A DNA stretch of 64,000 nt. It comes from Salinisphaera sp040361255 (lineage in GTDB: Bacteria; Pseudomonadota; Gammaproteobacteria; Nevskiales; Salinisphaeraceae). The position numbers and the translations under genes are program-made. The stretch spans positions 254,561 through 318,560 of the forward strand of contig NZ_APNG01000002.1 in the NCBI RefSeq assembly GCF_040361255.1. Direction: 5' to 3'. This document shows, piece by piece, positions 16,897 to 27,011 of this stretch (position 1 is its first letter; the number at the start of each line of letters is the position of its first letter). The notes below the pieces were generated by a model. That model had not been told where the DNA came from. It searched no databases and worked only from the letters and a program-made list of their open reading frames with translations.

Positions 16897-19668
16897 TCAG
16901 TTGTGTTCGTCTGCGGCCTCTTGCATATCGCTGATCCAGGCCTGCCATATTGCGGCCACCGCACGGCGCTGTTCGGCGTATTCGTCGGCCTTGATCATGG
17001 CTCGCTGACGTTGCAGCGACTGCGCATGGATGATGCGCCGATAACGTCGATAAGCCGAGGTAAGCGTCTTGATGTCGGCGTATTCCGCCCGCCCAGCTGA
17101 TTCGTAGGTTTCCAGTACCCGAATCGCGTCGGTAAAGATCAAAAGTTCCGGGCACTCTGCACCGTAGGCGAGTGCGATGAACTGGGCGATGAACTCGATA
17201 TCGATCAGCCCGCCGGGCATTTGTTTTACGTCGAGACATTCACCCTGACTTTCGTCCTTGACCCCGCGCATGCGATCCCGCATACCGCAGACCTCGCGCG
17301 CCAGTTCTTTTATATCGCGACGCTTGCCGAGCACCGCGCGCCGGATCTCTTCAAAACGCGCACCCAGGCCTTCGTGGCCACTGACCGGCCGCGCGCGCAC
17401 CAGCGCTTGATGCTCCCAGGTCCAGGCGTGCTCCTGCTGATAACGCTCGAAGGCATCGATGTGCGTGACCATCATGCCGGCCTTGCCGCTCGGGCGCAGA
17501 CGCATATCGATTTCGTATACCCGCCCGGCCGCGGTCTGCGTACTCAGCACATGGATCAGGCGCTGCGCCAGGCGCGTAAAAAACGCCTGGTGCGTAAGCT
17601 GACGATCACCGTCGGTCATCGCCTGGGTGGCGCCGTCGTAGACGAATACCAGATCCAGATCGGAGGTATAGCCCAGCTCCAGACCACCCAGCTTGCCGTA
17701 GGCGATGATTGCGAACGGCGCGCGTTCGCCGTTGTCGTCGCGGGGTGTGCCATAGCGACGGGTCATCTGATGCCAGGCCATATCAAGGGCCACATCGAGT
17801 ACGAGTTCGGCCAGCTCGGTGAGATGATCGGACACGATCATCAGCGGCATGGAATTGCTGACGTCCGCCGCGGCAATACGCAACGTCGCACTCTGCTTGA
17901 AGCGCCGCAGCGTATCCATACGCAGTTCGAGATCATCCGCGTCGATGGCCGCCATATCGGCGGCAAGACTGGCCGCCAATTCGGCACGCCGCGGCGGGCG
18001 ATAGAGCTGGCGCGGGTCCAACAGACTGTCCAGCAACGAGGGCTGCGCGCGGATACGACTGGTAATCCACTCACTGGCCGAACACAGCCGCATGAGCGTG
18101 GACAGTGCAGCCGGATGCTCCACCAGCAAGGCCATGTACGTACTGCGGCCGACGATGGCGGACAAAACACCAATGGTGCGCGTGATCGCCAAATCGGGAT
18201 CGTCGGCGCGTGCGGCGGCACTGAACAACAAGGGGATCAGCCGCGCGATCCAGCGCCGCCCGCGATCCTCGAGGCCACGATAAAGACTCTGGCCCTGGAT
18301 CTCTGCCAATGCCTCGCGTACGGCAACGACATTCTCGATGCCATATTCGGCCAGCAACTCGCGCGACTGCGCTTCGTCGAGATCGCCATCCCAGAAAGCG
18401 CTCAGGCGCTGGGTTTCTGCGTCGGCCGAGGTGTCGTCAGCCTGCGGCGACACGAAGACCTGCTCGAACGCCTGGTGGACGCCATCCCGCGTGTCCTGCA
18501 TGGCCTGGCTGAACGCGTTCCAGCTGTCGTATCCCATCGACTCGGCGAGCGCCACGCGCTCTTGCTCGTCTTCGGGCAGCTCGTGGGTCTGGCGGTCGTC
18601 GACCATTTGCAGTCGATTTTCGGCACGACGCAGGAAGCGATAGGCGGTTTCCAGCTCCTGTGCTGTGTGCGACGGTAAATGGTCGTCTTGCGCCAAACGC
18701 TTGAGCGTCGGTAGCAAGCGGGCATCCTGCAACGAGGGCTCTTGGCCGCCACGAATCAGCTGAAACGCCTGGACGATAAATTCGATCTCTCGAATGCCGC
18801 CGCTGCCGAGCTTTATGTTGTTCTGCAATTCGGCCTTGACGACCTGTCGATCGATCAGCGCTTTCATCTCGCGAATCGACTCGAACGTGCCGTAATCGAG
18901 GTAGCGCCGGTACACGAACGGACGTAGCGCCCGAATCAGGCTTTGCCCGCCGTTCAGATCGCCGGCCACCGGCCGTGCCTTGACCCAGGCGTAGCGCTCC
19001 CATTCGCGCCCGTGCGCCTGGTAGTAATTCTCCATTGCCGTGATGCTCGCGGTCAGCGCGCCGGAATCGCCGAACGGCCGTAATCGCGTATCAACGCGAT
19101 AGACAAACCCCTCGGCTGTCGTTTCGCTCAGGATCTGGACCAGCCGCCGGGCAACGCGCTTGGTATAGCCTTCGGCATCCAACGGCTTGTCGCCATCGGA
19201 CTCGCCCAGCCCGCGGTAGGCAAAGATCAGATCGATATCCGAAGAAAAATTCAGTTCACGACCGCCAAGCTTGCCCATGCCGATCACGATAAGCCGCTGC
19301 GCGTGGCCTTCGGCATCGCGCAAGACGCCGTGCCGTTCCTGAACAGCCTGCTCGGCCGCGACAAGGGCTGCCTCGATACAACGATCCGCCAGCGTGCTCA
19401 ATGCCCCCAGTGTGGTTTCCAGCGCATCGATGCCGGCCAAATCACGCCAGGCGATGATCGCCATGCTTTCGTTTCGATAGGCTCTCAGCGCGGCGTCGAA
19501 ATCTTCTATCTTTTTGCAAACCGGGGCGTCGTCCAGAAATTCAGTCGCATCGCCCTCCAGGCGTCCGGCATCGACCAGCACCTGCATGCGCTGCGGATGG
19601 GCAGAACACCACGTGTCGAGGAAATGACTCCAACGGCGAATCTGCGCCTGCGGTTCAGATACGTTCAC
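16897..19668 (-). CDS. glnE: Glutamine synthetase adenylyltransferase/adenylyl-removing enzyme
   Basis: A 923-aa bifunctional regulator that adenylylates glutamine synthetase when nitrogen is plentiful and deadenylylates it when nitrogen is scarce. Two nucleotidyltransferase domains are clear: GGRELNFSSDIDLIF near residue 140 (adenylyl removal) and KLGGLELGYTSDLDLVFVYD near 660 (adenylyl transfer), each with the G-x-DxD catalytic pattern and each followed by a helical linker region. Length fits the family (about 930–980). The start is GTG at 19668, preceded by GGAGTG. It separates the glycosyltransferase block from the GDP-fucose genes and is not part of either pathway. Confidence 0.95.
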   Translation of the reverse strand: MNVSEPQAQIRRWSHFLDTWCSAHPQRMQVLVDAGRLEGDATEFLDDAPVCKKIEDFDAALRAYRNESMAIIAWRDLAGIDALETTLGALSTLADRCIEAALVAAEQAVQERHGVLRDAEGHAQRLIVIGMGKLGGRELNFSSDIDLIFAYRGLGESDGDKPLDAEGYTKRVARRLVQILSETTAEGFVYRVDTRLRPFGDSGALTASITAMENYYQAHGREWERYAWVKARPVAGDLNGGQSLIRALRPFVYRRYLDYGTFESIREMKALIDRQVVKAELQNNIKLGSGGIREIEFIVQAFQLIRGGQEPSLQDARLLPTLKRLAQDDHLPSHTAQELETAYRFLRRAENRLQMVDDRQTHELPEDEQERVALAESMGYDSWNAFSQAMQDTRDGVHQAFEQVFVSPQADDTSADAETQRLSAFWDGDLDEAQSRELLAEYGIENVVAVREALAEIQGQSLYRGLEDRGRRWIARLIPLLFSAAARADDPDLAITRTIGVLSAIVGRSTYMALLVEHPAALSTLMRLCSASEWITSRIRAQPSLLDSLLDPRQLYRPPRRAELAASLAADMAAIDADDLELRMDTLRRFKQSATLRIAAADVSNSMPLMIVSDHLTELAELVLDVALDMAWHQMTRRYGTPRDDNGERAPFAIIAYGKLGGLELGYTSDLDLVFVYDGATQAMTDGDRQLTHQAFFTRLAQRLIHVLSTQTAAGRVYEIDMRLRPSGKAGMMVTHIDAFERYQQEHAWTWEHQALVRARPVSGHEGLGARFEEIRRAVLGKRRDIKELAREVCGMRDRMRGVKDESQGECLDVKQMPGGLIDIEFIAQFIALAYGAECPELLIFTDAIRVLETYESAGRAEYADIKTLTSAYRRYRRIIHAQSLQRQRAMIKADEYAEQRRAVAAIWQAWISDMQEAADEHN

Positions 19669-19912
19669 ACCACTCCAATCCTGGCTGCCGGCTGACCCTG
19701 CCGACTTTAACAGGCGTGGTGGCCCTACGGCCGGGATTCATCGATGGCGAGATATTCGACGGCACTATCCACCAGGTCGGCGCCATCAATATATAGAGGG
19801 CGCTTCTTGCCACGCGGGACGAAAAGCCACACGCGCTCCTGAGCAACACCTCGCCCAATCACGGCCGTGGCCCGGTCGGTCTTCGTTGACCGCCGGCTTA
19901 CCGCTTTCCGCG
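19669..19912. other. Intergenic stretch between glnE and fcl with a doubtful small ORF
   Basis: About 244 bases. On the minus strand a GTG at 19862 opens a 45-codon frame ending at 19725; its predicted product contains RVWLFVPRGKKRPLYIDG and ends AIDESRP. The amino-acid mix looks protein-like, but there is no good ribosome site and I recognise no family. It could be a small gene, the end of a decayed gene, or chance. Confidence 0.3.
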
Positions 19913-20857
19913 CTAGCTACCTGCGTCCACAAGGAACGCACTATAGGTTGCTTCAATGCCTTGTCGAAGCGGCGTCGATGCATGCCAACCGGTTGCGTGG
20001 ACCCGCGACACATCGAGCAATTTGCGTGGTGTGCCGTCCGGCTTGCTGGTATCGCACACGATCTCACCCTCGAATCCGACGACGTCCGCGACCAGGCGAG
20101 CCAGGTCAAAGATCGAAATGTCTTCTCCAACACCCACATTCACCGGCGCCGCCTGGTCATAGCTGTCCATGAGATGGACACAGGCATCCGCGAGATCATC
20201 CACGTACAAAAACTCTCGGCGTGGCCGGCCACTCCCCCAGATCGTGACTTGTCCGGCACCCTCGACCTTGGCCTCGTGGCATTTGCGTATCAGCGCCGGA
20301 AGTACGTGCGAGGTTTCGAGATCGAAATTGTCGCCCGGCCCGTACAGATTGGTCGGCATCACCGCGATGGCATTGAAACCGTACTGCTGCCGATAGGCCT
20401 GACAGAGCTTGATGCCTGCAATCTTGGCGATCGCATACCATTGGTTGGTTGGCTCGAGCGCCCCCGTGAGCAGGGCGTCCTCGTGGATAGGCTGCTCCGC
20501 GTGTTTCGGATAAATACAGGACGACCCGAGAAAGAGCAGCTTGCGCACGCCGTGACGATAGGCCGCATCGATCACATGGGTCTGAATCAGGAGATTCTCG
20601 CGCAAAAAATCTACCGGTGCGCGGTCATTAGCCAGAATACCGCCAACCCGAGCAGCCGCGAGATAAACCTGATCGATATCGTGTTCAGCAAAAAACCGAT
20701 TCACGGCATCGGCATTGGTCAAGTCCAGGTCGGTCGAGCTGCGTGTGAGAATCGAGGTCTCGCCCTGTCGACGTAGCCGGCGTTCGATCGCCGAGCCCAC
20801 CAACCCCCGATGCCCGGCGACGTATATCGAGCCGCGGCTTTGGCGTTCGCGATGCAT
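19913..20857 (-). CDS. fcl: GDP-L-fucose synthase
   Basis: A 314-aa epimerase/reductase that converts GDP-4-keto-6-deoxy-mannose to GDP-L-fucose. The N-terminal YVAGHRGLVGSAIERRL is the NADP-binding Rossmann loop; LFLGSSCIYPKHAEQP and NQWYAIAKIAG carry the catalytic Ser/Cys and Tyr-x3-Lys; YGPGDNFD and FLYVDDLADA are further family signatures. It begins two bases after the stop of gmd, so the two are one transcript and together make GDP-fucose from GDP-mannose. Confidence 0.96.
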   Translation of the reverse strand: MHRERQSRGSIYVAGHRGLVGSAIERRLRRQGETSILTRSSTDLDLTNADAVNRFFAEHDIDQVYLAAARVGGILANDRAPVDFLRENLLIQTHVIDAAYRHGVRKLLFLGSSCIYPKHAEQPIHEDALLTGALEPTNQWYAIAKIAGIKLCQAYRQQYGFNAIAVMPTNLYGPGDNFDLETSHVLPALIRKCHEAKVEGAGQVTIWGSGRPRREFLYVDDLADACVHLMDSYDQAAPVNVGVGEDISIFDLARLVADVVGFEGEIVCDTSKPDGTPRKLLDVSRVHATGWHASTPLRQGIEATYSAFLVDAGS

Positions 20858-20859
20858 CT

Positions 20860-21930
20860 TCAGTTCCCTGTTCGATTCGGCCCATGCATCTGTTCGCGTT
20901 TCGCCGCGAGCAGGTCGTGGGTCACCATCTCCGAAACGAGCCCATCGAACGACACCTCAGGCCGCCAGCCGAGACGCTCGCGCGCGCGAGAGGCGTCGCC
21001 AAGCAACGACGCCACTTCCGTGGGCCGATAGTATCGCGGGTCCACACAGACAATCGTTCGACCCGTAGTGCGGTCGATCGCGCATTCGTCCACACCGCCT
21101 CCCTGCCACTCGATCGTCATATCGAGATGCGCGGCCGCCGCCGAAACAAACGCGCGCACGCTGTGTTGTTCACCAGTCGCGATCACGTAGTCGTCTGGCT
21201 TGTCCTGCTGCAGCATCAACCACATGGCACGAACATAATCACGGGCGTGGCCCCAGTCGCGTAGCGCGTCGAGGTTGCCCAAATAGAGCCGTTGCTGCAG
21301 GCCGAGCTTTATTCGTGCGAGTGCCCGCGTGATCTTTCGCGTGACGAACGTCTCACCGCGACGCGGCGATTCGTGGTTGAACAGAATGCCGTTCGAGGCA
21401 TGCATGTCATACGCCTCCCGATAATTGACGACGGCCCAGAAGCTATAGAGCTTGGCCACTGCATAAGGCGAGCGTGGATAGAACGGCGTGGTTTCGTTTT
21501 GCGGAACGGCCTGGACCTTACCGTACAGCTCGGACGTCGACGCCTGATATAGCCGCACCTTTTCCTGCATTCCCAGTATGCGTAAAGCCTCGAGCAGCCG
21601 CAGCGTACCCAGCGCATCCGCGTTGGCGGTGTACTCCGGTGTTTCGAACGACACCTGCACGTGACTCTGAGCAGCAAGGTTATAGATTTCGGTCGGCTTC
21701 ACTTCCTGAATGATACGAATCAGATTCGTGGCATCGGTCATGTCGCCATAGTGCAGAATGAAACGCGGCTGCTGCTCGTGCGGATCTTCGTATAGATGGT
21801 CAATGCGCTGCGTATTGAAAGACGACGCACGCCGCTTGATGCCGTGCACTTCATAGCCTTTTTCCAACAGGAGCTCGGTTAAATACGCACCGTCCTGACC
21901 GGTGACTCCCGTAATCAGTGCGCGCTTCAT
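20860..21930 (-). CDS. gmd: GDP-mannose 4,6-dehydratase
   Basis: A 356-aa SDR enzyme making GDP-4-keto-6-deoxy-D-mannose, the first committed step to GDP-fucose. The ATG at 21930 begins MKRALITGVTGQDGAYLTELLLEKGY, the normal N-terminus; the open frame extends 59 codons further upstream but that part has no family match. The catalytic region shows YQASTSELYGKVQ and PRSPYAVAKLY; NHESPRRGETFVTRKI is diagnostic. It lies 34 bases downstream of the fucosyltransferase and directly upstream of fcl. Confidence 0.96.
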   Translation of the reverse strand: MKRALITGVTGQDGAYLTELLLEKGYEVHGIKRRASSFNTQRIDHLYEDPHEQQPRFILHYGDMTDATNLIRIIQEVKPTEIYNLAAQSHVQVSFETPEYTANADALGTLRLLEALRILGMQEKVRLYQASTSELYGKVQAVPQNETTPFYPRSPYAVAKLYSFWAVVNYREAYDMHASNGILFNHESPRRGETFVTRKITRALARIKLGLQQRLYLGNLDALRDWGHARDYVRAMWLMLQQDKPDDYVIATGEQHSVRAFVSAAAAHLDMTIEWQGGGVDECAIDRTTGRTIVCVDPRYYRPTEVASLLGDASRARERLGWRPEVSFDGLVSEMVTHDLLAAKREQMHGPNRTGN

Positions 21931-21964
21931 TGCGTATTCTGCCTGCTGGTTGATATGCGCGTAC

Positions 21965-22924
21965 TCACGGCAGCACGATCCATTCTTCGGGCAGGATGTC
22001 GAGCTCGCGCGTAGCAACATTGCCGAACCATTGCGCTGGCGCCACCACCTTCTTCGCAGGGTCCGGATTAAGCCACGCCCCCCACCAAGAAAACGAGGAA
22101 TTCGCAATGATGTGTGCCTTGCAAAGGCTCATGAGTGCCATGTCTTCATAGTTCCTGTTCTCGCCTTGCTCATTCATGTACATGACTTGGTAAGGCAGCT
22201 CGATATTGTCTTTTACCCACGCCAGGTCATCTGAAAAGACCAGAAAAACAGGCTCGGCATCGTATTGCGCTGCCAGGTGTGCGGCGGCCTGCTCATAGTA
22301 TTGCGGCGTACAGCAGGGGTGCATCGCGTTGCCGACGTAATCGCCACGCCGCACATGAACCGAGATCGGCGTGGCATCGACCTCGTTTGGCCAGACTGCC
22401 CCGGCCGGCGACGGCAGCCGGATATCCGACCGGATCGTCTCGGCATAACGAACAAAGTACTTTTCCGTCTGCCAGTAACCATCTAGGTAAACAGGCGGCC
22501 GATGACGCAGCAGGTGCGGGTCATAACCATGACCAACCTGCTCTATTCGTTTCGGCCTACTGCCCGTCCAATACAGAATCGAATTCCGCGCGGCCCGTCG
22601 AATCCGCTTGTATGGCGAAGGCGAAGTGCTCGCTCGCGGTGCGATTTGAGGTTGCGTGGCCACGTCATAGTCCGCCAACAGCGCATCCAAACAAAACGCC
22701 ATAGGGCCAGACGTTTGAACATCGCTCACGTCGAGCTTTAACGGCACACCGTGATGCAATGAAAGCGCTCGCGCTGTTGCATACTGGAACAGCTGGTTGC
22801 CCAGGCCGCCTTTCATTCGAACGGTTATATAGCTGATCTCGTTCTCCAACTGACAAAGCCGCGGCGTACGAGCGTCACTACGAAGCCGCTTGAAGATCGG
22901 CACGGATATAGGCTCGCAGAGCAT
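21965..22924 (-). CDS. Alpha-1,2-fucosyltransferase (GT11)
   Basis: A GT11 enzyme of about 319 aa that transfers fucose from GDP-fucose to a galactose-type acceptor. It has MKGGLGNQLFQYATAR, the donor-binding HVRRGDYVG near residue 190 and NSSFSWWGAWL near 275. The open frame begins at 23002, but that part lies on the groEL terminator, so the ATG at 22924 is preferred; even so the GT11 domain starts 39 residues in and a non-ATG start nearer the domain is possible. It heads the fucosyltransferase–gmd–fcl set, which makes and then uses GDP-fucose. Confidence 0.9.
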   Translation of the reverse strand: MLCEPISVPIFKRLRSDARTPRLCQLENEISYITVRMKGGLGNQLFQYATARALSLHHGVPLKLDVSDVQTSGPMAFCLDALLADYDVATQPQIAPRASTSPSPYKRIRRAARNSILYWTGSRPKRIEQVGHGYDPHLLRHRPPVYLDGYWQTEKYFVRYAETIRSDIRLPSPAGAVWPNEVDATPISVHVRRGDYVGNAMHPCCTPQYYEQAAAHLAAQYDAEPVFLVFSDDLAWVKDNIELPYQVMYMNEQGENRNYEDMALMSLCKAHIIANSSFSWWGAWLNPDPAKKVVAPAQWFGNVATRELDILPEEWIVLP

Positions 22925-22961
22925 CAGCCATCCATGTGAACTTCGAGCGGAAATTACACAT

Positions 22962-22991
22962 AAAAAAACCCCGCCACAAGCCGTGGCGGGG
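22962..22991 (-). terminator. Rho-independent terminator of groESL
   Basis: On the minus strand a perfect nine-base-pair GC stem (arms 22969–22977 and 22983–22991, five-base loop) is followed by seven U residues (A-run at 22962–22968 on the plus strand). It lies 50 bases after the groEL stop and before the fucosyltransferase start, insulating the glycan genes from groEL transcription. Confidence 0.9.
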
Positions 22992-23041
22992 TTGTCTTTC
23001 ACGCGCTATGGGCGTGACAGGACAGGCAATGAGCCCATGAT

Positions 23042-24691
<1,650 letters not shown>

Positions 24692-24747
24692 TGCTAGCTT
24701 CCCCTAAATACTGTGTGCGTAAACGGTGAACGTCAGCGACGCGGGCG

Positions 24748-25035
24748 TTAGCCCAGCACCGCCAGGATGTCGTCTTCGCGCATTACGACGACTTCGTCAC
24801 CGTCGACCTTGATTTCGGTGCCCGAGAACTTGCCGAACATGACCTTATCGCCGACCTTGACTTCCGGCTTGCGCGTTTCGCCGTTATCCAGCGGCTTGCC
24901 GTTGCCAACCGCGACGACTTCGCCGCGCTGGGGCTTTTCGGCCGCCGTATCGGGAATGACAATACCCCCGGCCGTCTTCTGCTCTTCCTCGAGCCGTTTG
25001 ATGACGACACGGTCATGTAAAGGACGGATATTCAT
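24748..25035 (-). CDS. groES: Co-chaperonin GroES (10 kDa)
   Basis: A 95-aa lid protein for GroEL. The start at 25035 (MNIRPLHDRVVIKRLEEE) fits the family exactly; the frame stays open for 45 codons upstream but those residues are not GroES. The GroEL-binding mobile loop EEEQKTAGGIVIPDTA and the roof-loop region are present. A GAGGAGAAGG ribosome site precedes the ATG. First gene of the groES–groEL operon. Confidence 0.98.
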   Translation of the reverse strand: MNIRPLHDRVVIKRLEEEQKTAGGIVIPDTAAEKPQRGEVVAVGNGKPLDNGETRKPEVKVGDKVMFGKFSGTEIKVDGDEVVVMREDDILAVLG

Positions 25036-25142
25036 GCCACCCTTCTCCTCGAAACGTTGGTTGTTGATCAAAACATATTGCCGACGTGCCATCTTCGGCC
25101 GCCGGGAGAGAGCGTCTTCATTGACGTTCTCAATCACCGCCA

Positions 25143-25171
25143 TTGATGCGGCCGTGGCGCAGCCTTTCAAG
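25143..25171 (-). promoter_or_regulatory. Sigma-32-like heat-shock promoter for groESL
   Basis: On the minus strand CTTGAAA (25165–25171) is followed after 13 bases by CCGCATCAA (25143–25151), close to the sigma-32 consensus CTTGAAA–N13-15–CCCCATNT. It would give a transcript leader of about 100 bases ahead of groES. No CIRCE inverted repeat was seen nearby. Confidence 0.65.
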
Positions 25172-25326
25172 AGCGCATCGATATTTTTTTCCGCTCGCGC
25201 CCACGAGCGAACGTTTTGAAGCCCAACAGGATTTGAAAGGGTTTCTTGTCACTTTGCACTGCAACAATTATCTTGGGCGCGTCAATCAACCGCGCCGGCA
25301 TCGGGCCGGCGACACTGGAGGGATCA

Positions 25327-26613
25327 ATGGCTGAGAACATGCCACGCCGAGTCGCCATCGTCGGCGGCGCCCGTATTCCGTTCTGCCGCTCGAACACCAA
25401 GTACTCGCATCAGTCCAATCAGGACCTGCTCACCGCCTCGCTCAAGGCGCTATCGGAAAAATACAAACTCGCCGGCAAGCAGATCGGCGAAGTCGCCGGC
25501 GGCGCGGTGCTCAAGCATGCGCGCGACTTCAACCTGACCCGTGAAGCGGTGCTCGGCACCGACCTGGATCCGCATACCCCGGCCTTCGACGTACAGCAGG
25601 CCTGCGGCACCAGCCTCGAAGCCACCCTGCTGATCGCCAACAAGATCGCCATGGGCCAGATCGACTGCGGTATCGCCAGCGGTGTGGACACCACCTCGGA
25701 TGCGCCGATCGCGATCAACGAAGAACTGCGCAAGATCCTGCTCGACGTCAACCGCGCCAAGACGGGCGGCGAACGCGCGAAGCTCCTGGCCCAGATCCGG
25801 CCACGTCATATCGTGCCGAACTTCCCGGGCGTGTCCGAGCCCCGTACCGGCCTGTCGATGGGCGAGCACTGCGAGCTCATGGCCAAGGAATGGAAGATCT
25901 CGCGCAAGGCGCAGGATGAACTGGCCGTGGCCAGCCACAAAGCCGCCGCCCAGGCCTATGTTGACGGCTTCTATGACGATCTGGTCTTCCCGTATCTGGG
26001 CGTCGAACGCGACAACAACCTGCGTCCGGATACCAGCGTCGAGAAGCTGGCCAACCTCAAGCCCGCCTTCGACAAGGAAAACGGCACGCTCACCGCGGCC
26101 AATTCCACCCCGTTGACCGACGGCGCGTCTTCGGTGTTCCTGTGCAGCGAAGAATACGCCGAGGCCAACGGCCTGCCGGTACAGGCGTTCTTCACGCCCT
26201 ATTCGCGCACGGCGGCCGTCGATTTTGTCGATGGCGGCGAAGGCCTGCTGATGTCGCCCACCTATGCCGTGGCCGACATGCTCGACGCGGCCGGGCTGAC
26301 CCTGCAGGATTTCGATTTCTACGAAATCCACGAAGCCTTCGCCGCGCAGGTGCTGTGCACCCTCAAGGCGTGGGAATCCAAGAAGTACTGCAAGGAACGT
26401 CTGGGCCGTGACACGCCGCTGGGCTCGATCGATACCAGCAAGCTCAACGTCAAGGGCTCGTCGGTGGCACTGGGCCATCCGTTCGCTGCCACCGGGACCC
26501 GTATCGTGGCGACGCTGGCCAAGATCCTGGATGAAAACGGCGGCGGCCGCGGCCTGATCTCCATCTGTGCCGCGGGCGGTCAGGGCGTGACCGCGATCCT
26601 GGAAAAACCGTAA
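25327..26613 (+). CDS. Acetyl-CoA acyltransferase (thiolase, FadI-like)
   Basis: A 428-aa thiolase, catalysing CoA-dependent cleavage or condensation of acyl-CoA esters (fatty-acid beta-oxidation or acetoacetyl-CoA metabolism). The nucleophilic Cys is in QQACGTSLEA (about residue 93); YEIHEAFAAQ, GHPFAATGTR and the second active-site Cys in ICAAGGQG are all present. The start at 25327 follows GGAGGGATCA; the open frame upstream has no family match. It diverges from groES and stands alone, followed by its own terminator. FadI-type or acetyl-CoA acetyltransferase cannot be separated by eye. Confidence 0.92.
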   Translation: MAENMPRRVAIVGGARIPFCRSNTKYSHQSNQDLLTASLKALSEKYKLAGKQIGEVAGGAVLKHARDFNLTREAVLGTDLDPHTPAFDVQQACGTSLEATLLIANKIAMGQIDCGIASGVDTTSDAPIAINEELRKILLDVNRAKTGGERAKLLAQIRPRHIVPNFPGVSEPRTGLSMGEHCELMAKEWKISRKAQDELAVASHKAAAQAYVDGFYDDLVFPYLGVERDNNLRPDTSVEKLANLKPAFDKENGTLTAANSTPLTDGASSVFLCSEEYAEANGLPVQAFFTPYSRTAAVDFVDGGEGLLMSPTYAVADMLDAAGLTLQDFDFYEIHEAFAAQVLCTLKAWESKKYCKERLGRDTPLGSIDTSKLNVKGSSVALGHPFAATGTRIVATLAKILDENGGGRGLISICAAGGQGVTAILEKP

Positions 26614-26654
26614 CGCCATATCCAAAGGGCATCGAAGGGCCCTTAAGGCGAATG

Positions 26655-26684
26655 AAAAGACGGGCCACGTGCCCGTCTTTTTTT
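26655..26684 (+). terminator. Rho-independent terminator after the thiolase gene
   Basis: A nine-base stem AAGACGGGC / GCCCGTCTT (26657–26665 and 26671–26679) followed by a run of T to 26684, 42 bases after the thiolase stop. The next 275 bases hold no gene I can support. Confidence 0.88.
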
Positions 26685-26960
26685 GTGTGCGGCACGCGCG
26701 GCAGCAGACCAACCGGCCGGCATCGCAGCGATTCACACGCTGCGCCACGACTATCCACCGGTTGCGCGGCCACTGATCACGACGCACGCAGGCCTGTGAT
26801 CCAAATGGATAGAGGACAGCATGATTCTAAGATGGCAGGATGACAAAACCGTGTCGGCGCAAGGGGAAATCACAGGCCGGCACGAATAATGCAAAGCCAG
26901 CGTAGCAGGCACAGACCCTTACACTACGGCGACGATTCAGCAACACAATCAGGGGGTAGC

Positions 26961-27011
26961 ATGAACAGCAACACGATTATCGATGGCATTATCGGGCTGA
27001 CCCGGCCATGA
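26961..27011 (+). CDS. 16-residue peptide ORF coupled to the NSS transporter gene
   Basis: A tiny ORF, MNSNTIIDGIIGLTRP, preceded by a strong AGGGGG ribosome site; its TGA overlaps the transporter ATG (ATGA at 27008–27011). The transporter itself has no separate ribosome site because the ORF covers that region. Known NSS-type methionine/alanine importers of other bacteria can have very small hydrophobic subunits just next to them; this peptide is shorter and less hydrophobic, so a translational-coupling leader is the safer reading. Confidence 0.5.
   Translation: MNSNTIIDGIIGLTRP

Noticed and set aside
17221..18678. 485-codon plus-strand frame inside glnE
   Set aside because: Antisense shadow of glnE; no family features.
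25450..26787. 445-codon minus-strand frame opposite the thiolase
   Set aside because: Antisense to a certain thiolase gene; composition typical of shadows.
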